64,000 bases of DNA from Bacteroidia bacterium (GCA_030427735.1 JAUIBP010000005.1:1-64000), one strand, 5' to 3'; shown: positions 25,890 through 34,803, counted from the stretch's first letter. Program-made: numbers and translations. The notes: generated from the sequence alone by a model not told the origin.

Positions 25890-26477
25890 TTACTTTTGTA
25901 CCGTTCCCATAAAATGATTCACTTTTGAATTTATAGGATTTCCCGAAGCGCGCCTAAATGAAGCTATTTGCCCGCAATGCCAAACAGCATCTGCTACGGG
26001 GCCGTTTATGGCATTCCAAAATGGCACTGTATTATTACCATTAGGTGTTTTAAACACCATGTTAAAAGCCTCCAAATCGGTTTGTTGTTTAAAAATATCG
26101 GAAGCTGTTTTTAAATTATTAAGGGTTAACGCTCGCAATTCGCAATAGGTTAATGCCTTTTTTAAGGTTTCTTTTGTGTGAGGCACCTGCAATGCGGCAT
26201 CCTTAATTACTGTAGACAAGTCGTAAATATGTGCCATCGTTTCTAAGGTAGAACGTGTATCATCGCCCAACTTAAACTCTAAATCTGTATCACTCAACCC
26301 TTCTGTTGCCCAATAATAACGAAACCCTAATCCATCTATTAACCTACCCGTTACTGTACCTGCCGTATAAGCATTTGAATATTCTGGGAGTTCGTAATAC
26401 GGTAAGTCTGTACTATTTTGGGCATTCATAAAGGATAGGGTTACAAGTGTAAAACCGAGAAGTAGTGTACATTTCAT
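25890..26477 (-). CDS. Exported DinB-like helical bundle protein
   Basis: A 195-residue protein with a signal peptide (residues 1-19, ending FMNAQ). The mature part looks like a DinB/YfiT four-helix bundle: TMAHIYDLSTV places H83 and VWHCGQIASFRRASGNP places H167 where metal-binding histidines of the family lie. Most DinB proteins are cytoplasmic, so an exported one is less usual. I choose the ATG at 26477 because the longer ORF start at 26498 overlaps the end of the upstream peptidase and would bury the signal peptide. The peptidase stop lies one base upstream of this start, so the two form an operon. Confidence 0.7.
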   Translation of the reverse strand: MKCTLLLGFTLVTLSFMNAQNSTDLPYYELPEYSNAYTAGTVTGRLIDGLGFRYYWATEGLSDTDLEFKLGDDTRSTLETMAHIYDLSTVIKDAALQVPHTKETLKKALTYCELRALTLNNLKTASDIFKQQTDLEAFNMVFKTPNGNNTVPFWNAINGPVADAVWHCGQIASFRRASGNPINSKVNHFMGTVQK

Positions 26478-26478
26478 A

Positions 26479-27849
26479 TTAAATTCCGTATTTATCAAAC
26501 AAATATACTAACGCCGCCATAGAAGCGCCACCTAATTCTAGTTCGCGTTTATTTACAGCATCGAAAGTATCGCTAGCAGCATGATGATGATCGAAATAGC
26601 GCTGCGAATCTGGACGCAGCCCTATAGTAGCATTGGTATTGGTTTTAAGCGGGCCAACATCGGCTCCTGCATGACCTTTCTCGAAATAATGAATGAAATA
26701 CGGTTTAAACAAATCTTGCCAGCTTAAAACTTTATCGAAAGTTTTTTGTGTACAATCGAACGAAAAACCTCTGGGTGTAAATCCACCGGCATCGCTTTCT
26801 AGAGAGACTACATGCGTTTCTCCTTTTTGCTTAGCGGCCTCGGCATAGGCGTTTGCACCACGCAATCCGTTTTCTTCGTTCATAAACATTACAACGCGTA
26901 TACTGTGTTTAGGCTTAATATTTAAAGATTTAAAAAGATGCAAAACTTCCATAGACTGCACTATTCCTGCGCCATCATCGTGAGAACCATCACCTAAATC
27001 CCACGAATCTAAATGTCCGCCAACAATAATATAGTCGTTTGGATATTGTGTACCGGTAATTTCTCCAATAACATTATAAGATTTCACATCTGCTAACTGC
27101 TTACAATTTTGTTTAAAATAAAATTGAATGGATGTATCTATACTTAACATATGACTTAGCAAATCGGCATCTTTAGTACTAATGGCTGCAGAAGGGATTC
27201 GTTTTGAAACCGGCAAATCATCATAAGTCATACTACCTGTATGTGGCAAATCATCTATTTTTAAGGACATAGATCTTACAATAATACCCACAGCACCAAA
27301 TTTTGAAGCTTCAACCGCCCCTTTATAACGCTGATTAACACAGCCGCTATACGCTTCGAAAGTATCTATTAAATCGGCTTGCATTGGTCGGTTATAAAAC
27401 ACAATTTTACCTTTAATTGCAGATTCGCCCAATTGTTGCAACTCTTCAAAATTTTTAACCTCAACAATCTCGGATTTAAGTCCTAAGGCAGGTGTGGCTA
27501 CAGAGCCGCCCAAAGCACAAATATTTACAGGAGTAGTTTGTCCGCTAGCAGATGCTACATAAGCATATTCTTTAGCTCCTCTTATCCATTTTGGCACCAT
27601 AACGGGTTGCAGCCAAACGTTGTCTAAACCTAATTCTTTTAAGGCCGATTCGCCCCATTCTACAGCGCGCTCGGCATTTAAAGACCCTGAAAGTCGTCCA
27701 CCTATGTTATTAGAAAGATAGTCTAACCATTCGTAACTTTTACCCTGTGTTAATGCCGTATTATAAATTGACTTAATAACGGCTTCGTCGGTTTGACTAA
27801 ATAAAATGGAAGACCACACCGTAAGCATTAGGGCAAGTAGTTTTTTCAT
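26479..27849 (-). CDS. Exported M28-family zinc peptidase
   Basis: A 456-residue protein with a signal peptide (residues 1-19, SSILFSQ). Zinc-binding residues of family M28 are clear: HLDSWDLGDGSHDDGAG (His and Asp), the catalytic Glu pair in FMNEENGLRG, an ESDAGG segment, and HHHAASDTFDAV near the end. A protease-associated-type insert lies between residues about 110 and 240. It likely works in the periplasm or outside the cell as an aminopeptidase or carboxypeptidase. The DinB-like exported protein follows in the same operon. Confidence 0.9.
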   Translation of the reverse strand: MKKLLALMLTVWSSILFSQTDEAVIKSIYNTALTQGKSYEWLDYLSNNIGGRLSGSLNAERAVEWGESALKELGLDNVWLQPVMVPKWIRGAKEYAYVASASGQTTPVNICALGGSVATPALGLKSEIVEVKNFEELQQLGESAIKGKIVFYNRPMQADLIDTFEAYSGCVNQRYKGAVEASKFGAVGIIVRSMSLKIDDLPHTGSMTYDDLPVSKRIPSAAISTKDADLLSHMLSIDTSIQFYFKQNCKQLADVKSYNVIGEITGTQYPNDYIIVGGHLDSWDLGDGSHDDGAGIVQSMEVLHLFKSLNIKPKHSIRVVMFMNEENGLRGANAYAEAAKQKGETHVVSLESDAGGFTPRGFSFDCTQKTFDKVLSWQDLFKPYFIHYFEKGHAGADVGPLKTNTNATIGLRPDSQRYFDHHHAASDTFDAVNKRELELGGASMAALVYLFDKYGI

Positions 27850-27943
27850 AACAATACAATATGTTTAGGTTAATTTATGGGTAAATATAAGTGTAACGCG
27901 ACTTTCCTATCTAAAAAAAATCATAAAACTAATCGTTAAGACA

Positions 27944-28822
27944 TCATTCATTTTCTAACGAGGCTCTGTATTTAGCAATATTGTCTTTAGTATTATCGTC
28001 TAATTCAGGCTCTTTAATATCGGTATATGCTTTTAAAGTATCGTACAGAATGTTGGCTACAATTAAACGGGCTGTAGGTTTATCGTCGGCAGGAATATTA
28101 TACCAAGGCGCATGTGGCTTAGACGTTTTATTAATAGCGTCTTGGTAACAAAACTGATAGTTATCCCATAAACCCCGTTCTTTCAAATCGCCAGCAGAAA
28201 ACTTCCAATTCTTATTAGGTTTATCTAATCGTCTTAACAAGCGATGCTTCTGCTCGTCTTTAGACAGATTTAAAAAACATTTAAAAATGATGGTTCCGTT
28301 ATCGGCTATATGCTTTTCAAAATTATTGATTTCATTAAATCTGCGCTCCCAAAACGCGTCATTAACATCCGATATATCTGTAACATCTGGTAAATTTTCG
28401 CTTAACACATATTGCGGATGCACACGAGTTACCAAAACATTTTCGTAATGCGTACGATTAAAAATTCCGAATTTACCTCGCGCTGGTAAAGCAATATAAT
28501 GTCTCCATAAATAATCGTGTTTTAACTCTAAAGCCGTTGGCGATTTAAAGCTATGGGCAACAATACCACGCACATTAAAATCTTTAAAAACTTCGCGAAT
28601 TAAACTGTCTTTTCCTGCGGTATCCATCCCCTGAAAACACACTAAAACAGCGTATTTACCATGCGCATACATGGTGTCTTGCAAATCGCCTAATTTTGCA
28701 CGAATTTTTTCTAATTTCTTTTCTATTTTCTTTTCTGAAGCCTCTAAATCTACGCTTGTTTTTAAATCTTTAATGTTTATTTGCGACGTAATTTTATAAT
28801 CATCTATACTAATATCTTTCAT
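27944..28822 (-). CDS. ppk2: Polyphosphate kinase 2 family phosphotransferase
   Basis: A 292-residue cytoplasmic enzyme of the PPK2 family, which transfers phosphate between inorganic polyphosphate and nucleotides. Walker A appears as FQGMDTAGKDSLI, the lid region as FKSPTALELKHDYLWRHY, and the Walker B-like segment as IFNRTHYENVLVTRVHP. A coiled segment rich in Lys and Glu covers residues about 28-46. One PPK2 domain and about 290 residues fit the class that regenerates nucleotides from polyphosphate. The preferred nucleotide (AMP or ADP) cannot be read by eye. Confidence 0.9.
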   Translation of the reverse strand: MKDISIDDYKITSQINIKDLKTSVDLEASEKKIEKKLEKIRAKLGDLQDTMYAHGKYAVLVCFQGMDTAGKDSLIREVFKDFNVRGIVAHSFKSPTALELKHDYLWRHYIALPARGKFGIFNRTHYENVLVTRVHPQYVLSENLPDVTDISDVNDAFWERRFNEINNFEKHIADNGTIIFKCFLNLSKDEQKHRLLRRLDKPNKNWKFSAGDLKERGLWDNYQFCYQDAINKTSKPHAPWYNIPADDKPTARLIVANILYDTLKAYTDIKEPELDDNTKDNIAKYRASLENE

Positions 28823-28941
28823 AATTTCGGAATCATTTTTAGGGTTCTAAACCTGTAAATTACGAAAACGAACTAAAAAATAGATTGTATTGTTAATTTT
28901 TTTACTAATTTTATCCTAACCTATTTATAACCCCAAATACT

Positions 28942-29670
28942 ATGAAAAACTACTACGCTCTAGGTGTAGCATTGTTTCTATGCACATCTATTAAAGGATT
29001 TTCGCAATGTTCTGATGTTCAATCAGACTTATCTTATGCCTATTCGCATGTAAAAGATGCGTTCGAGGCAAATAACTTAACGCATTTACAATATTATGCC
29101 AACCGGTCTTTAGAAGCTTTTAAACGCGCACAAGAAAAATTTAAAACTTGTAAATGTGAAGTGGCAGACAATCTTACCTACGACAATATTATTACTCTCG
29201 AAAAGGTAGAAACTTCTGAAACTTTTGAAGATGGCCGCTTTTATATTAAACGTGCTATTGAAGGCGCCAAAAATACGATGAATGCCTTAGATAAGTGTAC
29301 AGCTGTAAGCAGCACATCTAACTACTCGGCGGCAAGTACAACAATTAACACTACTATGGTAGCCCAAACAGATGCATCTGGACTAGACCCATTGCAACTA
29401 GCGGCACAAAAAGAACAAGAATTAAAGCAAATTAAACAATTGCTAATAGGAAAGAACAAAGCTGTTGTCCTTTCTAATATTGAAGTTTATAATCAGGCTT
29501 TAGAAATCTGTAATTGTAAATCTAAAATTTTGGACATCACCCAAAACGAAGAAGAAAACGAACTTATTTCCAAAAGTATCGAAGATATTAAATCGCATTA
29601 TTTAAATACGCTAAAAGAATTAACTTCAAATTATTTAACACAATTAAACCAATGCGCATCTAGCGATTAA
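28942..29670 (+). CDS. Exported protein of unknown function with paired Cys motifs
   Basis: I do not recognise this family. The 242-residue protein has a signal peptide (about residues 1-21, SIKGFSQ) and a helical mature part. Two halves share a layout: a C-x-C pair (CKCEVADNLTYDNI and CNCKSKILDITQNE), then about 45-50 residues with many acidic positions, then a final Cys (ALDKC and QLNQC). This suggests an internal duplication with intramodule disulfides. It ends before the compound terminator at 29703. Confidence 0.65.
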   Translation: MKNYYALGVALFLCTSIKGFSQCSDVQSDLSYAYSHVKDAFEANNLTHLQYYANRSLEAFKRAQEKFKTCKCEVADNLTYDNIITLEKVETSETFEDGRFYIKRAIEGAKNTMNALDKCTAVSSTSNYSAASTTINTTMVAQTDASGLDPLQLAAQKEQELKQIKQLLIGKNKAVVLSNIEVYNQALEICNCKSKILDITQNEEENELISKSIEDIKSHYLNTLKELTSNYLTQLNQCASSD

Positions 29671-29702
29671 CTGTTTAAGGCAGATTTAATGCGTCTTAAA
29701 AC

Positions 29703-29833
29703 AAAAAAGCCTGAAAAGTTAAATTTTCGTCAATCTGAATTTATTTCAGATCCTCATAATCATTGATTTTCAATATGATGAGATTCTGTGTCAAGCACAG
29801 AATGACGCACTGTTTTACTTTTCAGGCTTTTTT
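29703..29833. terminator. Long-loop bidirectional terminator (perfect 17-bp stem)
   Basis: AAAAAAGCCTGAAAAGT (29703-29719) pairs over all 17 positions with ACTTTTCAGGCTTTTTT (29817-29833). The arms are separated by 97 bases that hold a separate REP-like palindrome. The stem serves the convergent genes on both sides. Normal terminator loops are 3-10 bases. Confidence 0.75.
29728..29807. repeat. REP-like imperfect palindrome inside the terminator loop
   Basis: An 80-base element begins CGTCAATCTG and ends CAGAATGACG. Each half contains its own small hairpin: TCTGAATTTATTTCAGA on the left, and ATTCTGTGTCAAGCACAGAAT on the right. The halves also pair with each other via GTCA..TGAC and CTCAT..ATGATGAG. 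This two-hairpin design is typical of REP-type elements. No second copy was seen in the window. Confidence 0.65.
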
Positions 29834-29851
29834 TATTATTCAACAGCAAGC

Positions 29852-31015
29852 TTACTTTGTTGCATACAATTTTACATCGCTTTCTGTTACTTCTGTATTA
29901 CTTAAAATAATTAAACGCTCTACAACATTACGCAACTCTCTTATATTACCCGTCCAGTCGTAATCTTGTAATAAACTGATCGCTTTACCCGAAAATGTTT
30001 TTTTAACCGTTCCGTGCTCTGCTGCTATTTTATCGGAAAAATAATCTATTAATAATGGAATATCTTCGCGTCTATCGTTTAAACTTGGCACTGGAATTAA
30101 AATAACTGCCAATCTGTGATATAAATCTTCTCTAAATCGCCCTTCTTCAATTTCTTTTTTAAGGTCTTTATTGGTAGCAGCAACAACACGAACATCTACT
30201 TTAATATCTTTATCGCTACCTACCCTTTGCACCTTATTTTCTTGCAGGGCACGTAAAACCTTTGCTTGGGCAGATAAGCTCATGTCTCCTATTTCATCTA
30301 AAAAAATAGTCCCTCCGTTGGCTGTTTCAAACTTCCCAGCGCGATCTTTATTCGCACTTGTAAAAGCGCCTTTTACATGACCAAACAATTCGCTTTCTAT
30401 TAATTCGCTAGGTATTGCAGCACAATTTACTTCTATCATCGGGCCTTTTGCACGATCGCTTTTTTGGTGCAGCCAGTGCGCCACCAACTCTTTACCTGTA
30501 CCATTACCTCCCGTAATAAGCACCCGAGCCTCTGTAGGGGCCACTTTATCGATTATCTCTTTTATATTGGAAATGGCGCTGCTTTCTCCAATCATCTCGT
30601 AATTTTTACTCACTTTAGTTTTTAAAATCTTGTTTTGCACTACAAGATCTTTTTTATCTAAAGCATTTCTTACTGTGTTTAATAATCGGTTTAAATCTGG
30701 GGGTTTAGAGATATAGTCGAATGCTCCCAAACGCATCGTTTGCACAGCGGTATCTAGATCGCCATGGCCAGAAATCATAACTATGGGAGTTTCTGGTTTA
30801 GCAATTTTTGAAGCTTCTAAAACTTCAACCCCATCCATTTTAGGCATTTTAATATCGCAAAGCACCAAATCGAAATCGTCGTTTTTTATTTTTTCGATTC
30901 CCAGCAAACCATCTTCGGCTTCATGCAACTCGTAAGTATCATTTTCTTCGGAAAGAATTTTCACTAAAACCCGTCTAATGGCAGCTTCATCTTCAATTAT
31001 TAAAATTTTTGGCAT
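29852..31015 (-). CDS. Sigma54-type response regulator, REC-AAA+ without DNA-binding domain
   Basis: A 387-residue orphan response regulator. The receiver domain (1-118) has the acidic cluster EDE, the phosphoacceptor D54 in VLCDIKMPK and K104. The AAA+ sigma54-interaction domain (about 140-380) has Walker A-like GGNGTGKE at 169-176, Walker B FLDE at 238-241, and WTGNIRELRNVVERL at the end. The loop that contacts sigma54 reads GAFTSA (216-221) rather than GAFTGA. The protein stops right after the AAA+ domain, so the usual Fis-type helix-turn-helix is absent, and no such sequence follows in frame. The start at 31015 (MPKILIIEDE) fits receiver domains better than 31039. No histidine kinase is adjacent. 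Confidence 0.92.
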   Translation of the reverse strand: MPKILIIEDEAAIRRVLVKILSEENDTYELHEAEDGLLGIEKIKNDDFDLVLCDIKMPKMDGVEVLEASKIAKPETPIVMISGHGDLDTAVQTMRLGAFDYISKPPDLNRLLNTVRNALDKKDLVVQNKILKTKVSKNYEMIGESSAISNIKEIIDKVAPTEARVLITGGNGTGKELVAHWLHQKSDRAKGPMIEVNCAAIPSELIESELFGHVKGAFTSANKDRAGKFETANGGTIFLDEIGDMSLSAQAKVLRALQENKVQRVGSDKDIKVDVRVVAATNKDLKKEIEEGRFREDLYHRLAVILIPVPSLNDRREDIPLLIDYFSDKIAAEHGTVKKTFSGKAISLLQDYDWTGNIRELRNVVERLIILSNTEVTESDVKLYATK

Positions 31016-31142
31016 ATCATCAATTTTACATGGTATCAAAAAAATATCAACCCAATTTAATATTTTAATTTTAGATCTTTTGGTTTTCTAAAAGTAATCT
31101 CAACATTATAAACGCGGAAACTTTAAAAATAAACGAGATATT

Positions 31143-32456
31143 TTAGTATTTAATCCACTTGATTAATTCTTTATAGGTAGGTCGTTTTCCGTACATTAAA
31201 ATCCCGACTCTGTAAATTTTGGCGGCAAACCATACGGTTAGAAAAAATGTGCCTAAAAGCAACAAAAACGATAGCAGTTGCTCCCAAATAGGTACACCAA
31301 ACGGAATACGCATTAACATAACTACAGGAGATGTTAACGGAATAAACGAAAACACTCTAGATACCATGCCGTGAGGATCTTCTATTACTGTAAAAAAACC
31401 GATATAAACGGCTAAAATCAAAGGTACCAATAACGGAAATACGAATTGCTGCGTGTCGGTTTCGTTATCGACCGCAGCTCCAATTGCAGCATACATCGAG
31501 CTGTACAACAAATACCCACCAATAAAAAACAATACAAATGCAAAAATTAAATTAGCTATTGGTAAATGATAAAATGCGGTTATAATAGATTGTGCTTGCT
31601 CGCTTAAGGGTTGCCCGTTCATAGAATGTTTTACCAATTCTTGTTGAGGCGTTTGCACCTGCGTCATGTCTAAGCCAAAAATAGAACTTACCAAAAACAT
31701 TAAAACGCTTCCTAAGATAATCCAAATAATAAACTGCGTAATTCCGGCCAGCGACGTGCCTATAATTTTCCCTAACATTAATTGTATCGGCTTAACAGAC
31801 GAGATAATTACCTCTATAACACGACTTGTTTTTTCTTCAATTACCGAGCGCATAATCATGTTACCATAAATAATTATAAACATGAACAATAAATAGCCTG
31901 CCGCACCACCAAATGCTAATTTTATAACACTCTCTATTTTAGAAGTCGTTTCGCCAGAAAAGTTTTCTTGGGCTATATTTACTTTTATTTTAGACGATTC
32001 TATTTTATTTAGATCTACGCCTTCTTGAAGCAGTTTTAAATTGGTTAACGATTTTTCCAACTTACCTTCTAAACCCGAAATGATTGAAAGCGATGGCGAC
32101 TCCTCAGAAAAAAATGTAATACCACCTTCTATCGCATCTACATCACTCTGTTCTCTTACATATAAAAGTCCATAATCTTCTTCTGCTCTTACCAATACCT
32201 TAGCCGCTTCAAGTTCTATGTGCTCTAACACTTTATACTTAGTCGTTTCGGTATCCTCGAACGTTTGCCCTAACACTCCTGTTTCGTCTAAAATGGCAAT
32301 GGTGCGAACTTTATCGTTATTAACTTGAGACAAATAAGCAACTACCGCAATAAGTGCAATAAGTATAACTGGGCTTAAAATCGTCATAACTATAAAGGCC
32401 TTATTTTTAACCTTTGTTAAGTATTCGCGTTTTATAATAAGTGGCAAATGGTTCAT
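31143..32456 (-). CDS. ABC transporter permease, NatB-like
   Basis: A 437-residue ABC-2 type permease. It opens with PLIIKREYLTKVKNKAFIVMTI, typical of NatB-like exporters, then one membrane helix (about 22-44). A large extracytoplasmic region (about 45-170) is followed by five or six helices from residue 180 onward. It pairs with the ATPase gene immediately upstream, with a 2-base gap. NatAB systems export sodium or other small substrates, but the substrate here is not determined. Confidence 0.88.
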   Translation of the reverse strand: MNHLPLIIKREYLTKVKNKAFIVMTILSPVILIALIAVVAYLSQVNNDKVRTIAILDETGVLGQTFEDTETTKYKVLEHIELEAAKVLVRAEEDYGLLYVREQSDVDAIEGGITFFSEESPSLSIISGLEGKLEKSLTNLKLLQEGVDLNKIESSKIKVNIAQENFSGETTSKIESVIKLAFGGAAGYLLFMFIIIYGNMIMRSVIEEKTSRVIEVIISSVKPIQLMLGKIIGTSLAGITQFIIWIILGSVLMFLVSSIFGLDMTQVQTPQQELVKHSMNGQPLSEQAQSIITAFYHLPIANLIFAFVLFFIGGYLLYSSMYAAIGAAVDNETDTQQFVFPLLVPLILAVYIGFFTVIEDPHGMVSRVFSFIPLTSPVVMLMRIPFGVPIWEQLLSFLLLLGTFFLTVWFAAKIYRVGILMYGKRPTYKELIKWIKY

Positions 32457-32458
32457 GC

Positions 32459-33388
32459 TTAGCTATTATTCTTTATGGCTTGAATAAAAATATCGTTTGT
32501 GCTAGGTAGCAACTCTACAAAATGAGACACTTCTCCTTTTGTCGTTAAATAACTTAACAAATCGTTAGGCTTTTCGTTGGCTGCCAATTTCACATTAAGT
32601 TTTAACTGTTGGTCTATAGTTTTAAATTGAGCAGGCGACACCGAAAATTTATGAGCTAAATCTTGATGTAAATGGTCTATCTGATCTGTTTTTACACCAA
32701 TTTCGTAAGTATTGTTTTTAAATTGACGCTTAATATCGGATAATTTACCATCTAATATTTTATTGGATTTATTTATTAACGCAATGTGGTCGCATAATTC
32801 CTCTACAGATTCCATTCTGTGAGTTGAAAAAATAACTGTCGCACCGTTATCGCGCAAACGTAGAATTTCGTCTTTAATTAAATTGGCATTTATAGGATCG
32901 AAACCCGAAAATGGTTCGTCGAAGATTAAAAGTTTGGGGGCATGTAAAACAGTAACTACAAACTGAATTTTTTGCGCCATACCTTTAGAAAGCTCTTGAA
33001 TTTTTTTATTCCACCAGTCGCCTATTTCTAAACGCTCGAACCAGTATTGGAGTCGCTTTTTAGCTTCGGCCTTACTCAAACCTTTTAACTGCGCTAAGTA
33101 CAATGCCTGCTCGCCAACTTTCATAGATTTGTACAACCCGCGCTCTTCTGGTAAATAGCCTATATCTTTTATGTGGTGGTTTTGTAATGGTTCGCCATCT
33201 AAAGTAACATAACCAACATCGGGCATTGTTATTTGATTTATAATACGAATTAGAGTCGTTTTTCCAGCACCATTGGGACCTAGTAAACCAAAAATACTTC
33301 CTTTAGGTACATTAATGGAAACTTGATTAAGCGCTGTAAAATCTCCAAATTTTTTAGAAATAGTATGCGCTTCTAAAATGTTACTCAT
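32459..33388 (-). CDS. ABC transporter ATP-binding protein, NatA-like
   Basis: The 309-residue ATPase subunit for the adjacent permease. It has Walker A GPNGAGKTT, signature LSKGMAQKIQFV, Walker B LLIFDEPFSGFDP and switch His in FSTHRMESVEELC. The signature reads LSKGM rather than LSGGQ, as is common for this exporter subgroup. A C-terminal extension of about 90 residues follows the nucleotide-binding domain. It is the first gene of the two-gene operon and lies downstream of the candidate small RNA. Confidence 0.9.
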   Translation of the reverse strand: MSNILEAHTISKKFGDFTALNQVSINVPKGSIFGLLGPNGAGKTTLIRIINQITMPDVGYVTLDGEPLQNHHIKDIGYLPEERGLYKSMKVGEQALYLAQLKGLSKAEAKKRLQYWFERLEIGDWWNKKIQELSKGMAQKIQFVVTVLHAPKLLIFDEPFSGFDPINANLIKDEILRLRDNGATVIFSTHRMESVEELCDHIALINKSNKILDGKLSDIKRQFKNNTYEIGVKTDQIDHLHQDLAHKFSVSPAQFKTIDQQLKLNVKLAANEKPNDLLSYLTTKGEVSHFVELLPSTNDIFIQAIKNNS

Positions 33389-33467
33389 GCTTTAGTTTAG
33401 TTAATTACGACTGTAAATATATTAAATGTTATTTTGCTAAAAACAGCCTATTGTTGCTTTATTCCTA

Positions 33468-33556
33468 AAAACACAAAACCCACCCTTAAATGAACCTAAG
33501 GATGGGAAAAAAATTGCTATGAAAAAGAAAAATTATCACTAAAGTGAATTAGTAAT
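33468..33556 (-). ncRNA. Candidate small RNA (promoter plus hairpin terminator unit)
   Basis: On the minus strand, a TAnnTTTG match (33568-33561) is followed by about 50 bases containing a small hairpin (TCACTTTAGTGA). Then comes a strong stem of CCCATCCTTA with TAAGGGTGGG (33506-33479) and a T-rich tail (TTTTGTGTTTTT). The unit would produce an RNA of roughly 85-90 bases. No ORF of useful size lies inside it. It could instead be a leader or attenuator of the NatA-like gene that starts at 33388. Prediction is from pattern only. Confidence 0.35.
33479..33506 (-). terminator. Hairpin terminator ahead of the NatA-like gene
   Basis: The arms 33479-33488 and 33497-33506 pair with one G-U when read on the minus strand, loop of 8, and are followed on that strand by TTTTGTGTTTTT. 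No T-run occurs on the plus side. Confidence 0.6.
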
Positions 33557-33560
33557 AATC

Positions 33561-33568
33561 CAAATATA
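33561..33568 (-). promoter_or_regulatory. -7 promoter element upstream of the candidate small RNA
   Basis: The minus strand reads TATATTTG followed by G, an exact TAnnTTTG match. It is 173 bases from the NatA-like ATG, with a terminator-like hairpin between them. Confidence 0.45.
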
Positions 33569-33630
33569 ACACTTTAAATTAAAAATTACTTAAAATTTTA
33601 ATAGATTTTTTTAGAATTAGATAAAAACTA

Positions 33631-33658
33631 AAAAAATCCGTCAGCTGACGGATTTTTT
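33631..33658. terminator. Perfect 28-base palindromic terminator of grpE-dnaJ
   Basis: AAAAAATCCGTCAG is followed directly by its exact complement CTGACGGATTTTTT, with extra T residues after. It lies 18 bases beyond the dnaJ stop on the minus strand. Confidence 0.85.
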
Positions 33659-33675
33659 TTAATCTTAAAATACGT

Positions 33676-34803
33676 TTAAGAAAACATATCTTTTACTTTC
33701 TCGAAAAACGATTTATCCGAACTTTCTGGTTTAGGATTAAAATGATCGTCTTCGCGCATCGATTCAAAAAATTCTTTTTGTTGTTTGCTTAAGGTTTTTG
33801 GAGTCCACACATTTACATGCACTAACAAATCGCCTGTACCATAACCATTAATACTAGGTATACCTTTTCCGCGTAAGCGTAAAATTTTCCCCGATTGTGT
33901 ACCTGCTTCAATTTTTATGCGCACCTTACCTGTAACTGTATCTATTTCTTTGGATGTACCAAGTACAGCATCTGGTAAACTTATGTATAAATCGAAATGT
34001 AAGTTATCGCCTTCGCGTTGTAAGCTGCTATGGTTTTCTTCTTCGATGGCAACTAAAAGATCGCCCGACAAGCCATTGGCTCCTGGAGCTTCGTTTCCTT
34101 TTCCTGTTACTTTAAGCTGCATACCATCTACAACTCCAGCAGGGATTTTTATTGAAACCGTTTCTTCTTTTACTACCAATCCTTGAGCATCGGCATCGTT
34201 AGGTTTTTTATCGATAATTTGTCCTGAACCACCACAAGCCGTACATGGTGCTGCGGTTTGCATACGCCCTAAAATGGTATTGGTTACACGCGTTACTTGC
34301 CCAGAACCATTACAAGTTGTACAGGTTTTATAAGTTGTTCCTTTAGCCTGAACTTTGCGTCTTACTTTAACTTTTTTCTCTACGCCATTGGCAATTTCTT
34401 CTAAAGTTAGCTTCACACGAATTCTTAGATTACTACCTTTAACACGTCGCTGACCACCGCCAAATCCGCCACCGAACCCAGAAAAACCACCGCCGCCACC
34501 AAAGGCGCCTCCAAAAATATCTCCAAACTGACTAAAAATGTCGTCCATATTCATATGGCCGCCACCAAATCCGCCGCCACCTTCGAAAGCCTGATGACCA
34601 AATTGATCGTAACGTGCTCTTTTATCTTGGTTACTTAAAATCTCGTAAGCTTCTGCTGCTTCTTTAAATTTTGTTTCGGCTTCTTTATCGTCTGGATTTT
34701 TGTCTGGGTGGAATTCTATAGCTTTCTTTCTGTATGCCTTTTTAATTTCGGCAGCAGTTGCATTTTTATTAACTCCTAATATTTCGTAATAATCTCTCTT
34801 CAT
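33676..34803 (-). CDS. dnaJ: Chaperone protein DnaJ with reduced zinc domain
   Basis: The Hsp40 co-chaperone of DnaK, 375 residues. The J domain (1-65) has HPD at residues 32-34. A Gly/Phe-rich linker spans about 74-118, and the C-terminal substrate-binding domains follow. The zinc domain has only two C-x-x-C-x-G-x-G motifs, at 161-168 (CTTCNGSG) and 187-194 (CTACGGSG). Classical DnaJ has four, so one zinc site at most can form. The start at 34803 matches the usual [10 protein letters not shown] opening. An in-frame ATG at 34815 adds four residues. It is downstream of grpE in one operon. Confidence 0.95.
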   Translation of the reverse strand: MKRDYYEILGVNKNATAAEIKKAYRKKAIEFHPDKNPDDKEAETKFKEAAEAYEILSNQDKRARYDQFGHQAFEGGGGFGGGHMNMDDIFSQFGDIFGGAFGGGGGFSGFGGGFGGGQRRVKGSNLRIRVKLTLEEIANGVEKKVKVRRKVQAKGTTYKTCTTCNGSGQVTRVTNTILGRMQTAAPCTACGGSGQIIDKKPNDADAQGLVVKEETVSIKIPAGVVDGMQLKVTGKGNEAPGANGLSGDLLVAIEEENHSSLQREGDNLHFDLYISLPDAVLGTSKEIDTVTGKVRIKIEAGTQSGKILRLRGKGIPSINGYGTGDLLVHVNVWTPKTLSKQQKEFFESMREDDHFNPKPESSDKSFFEKVKDMFS

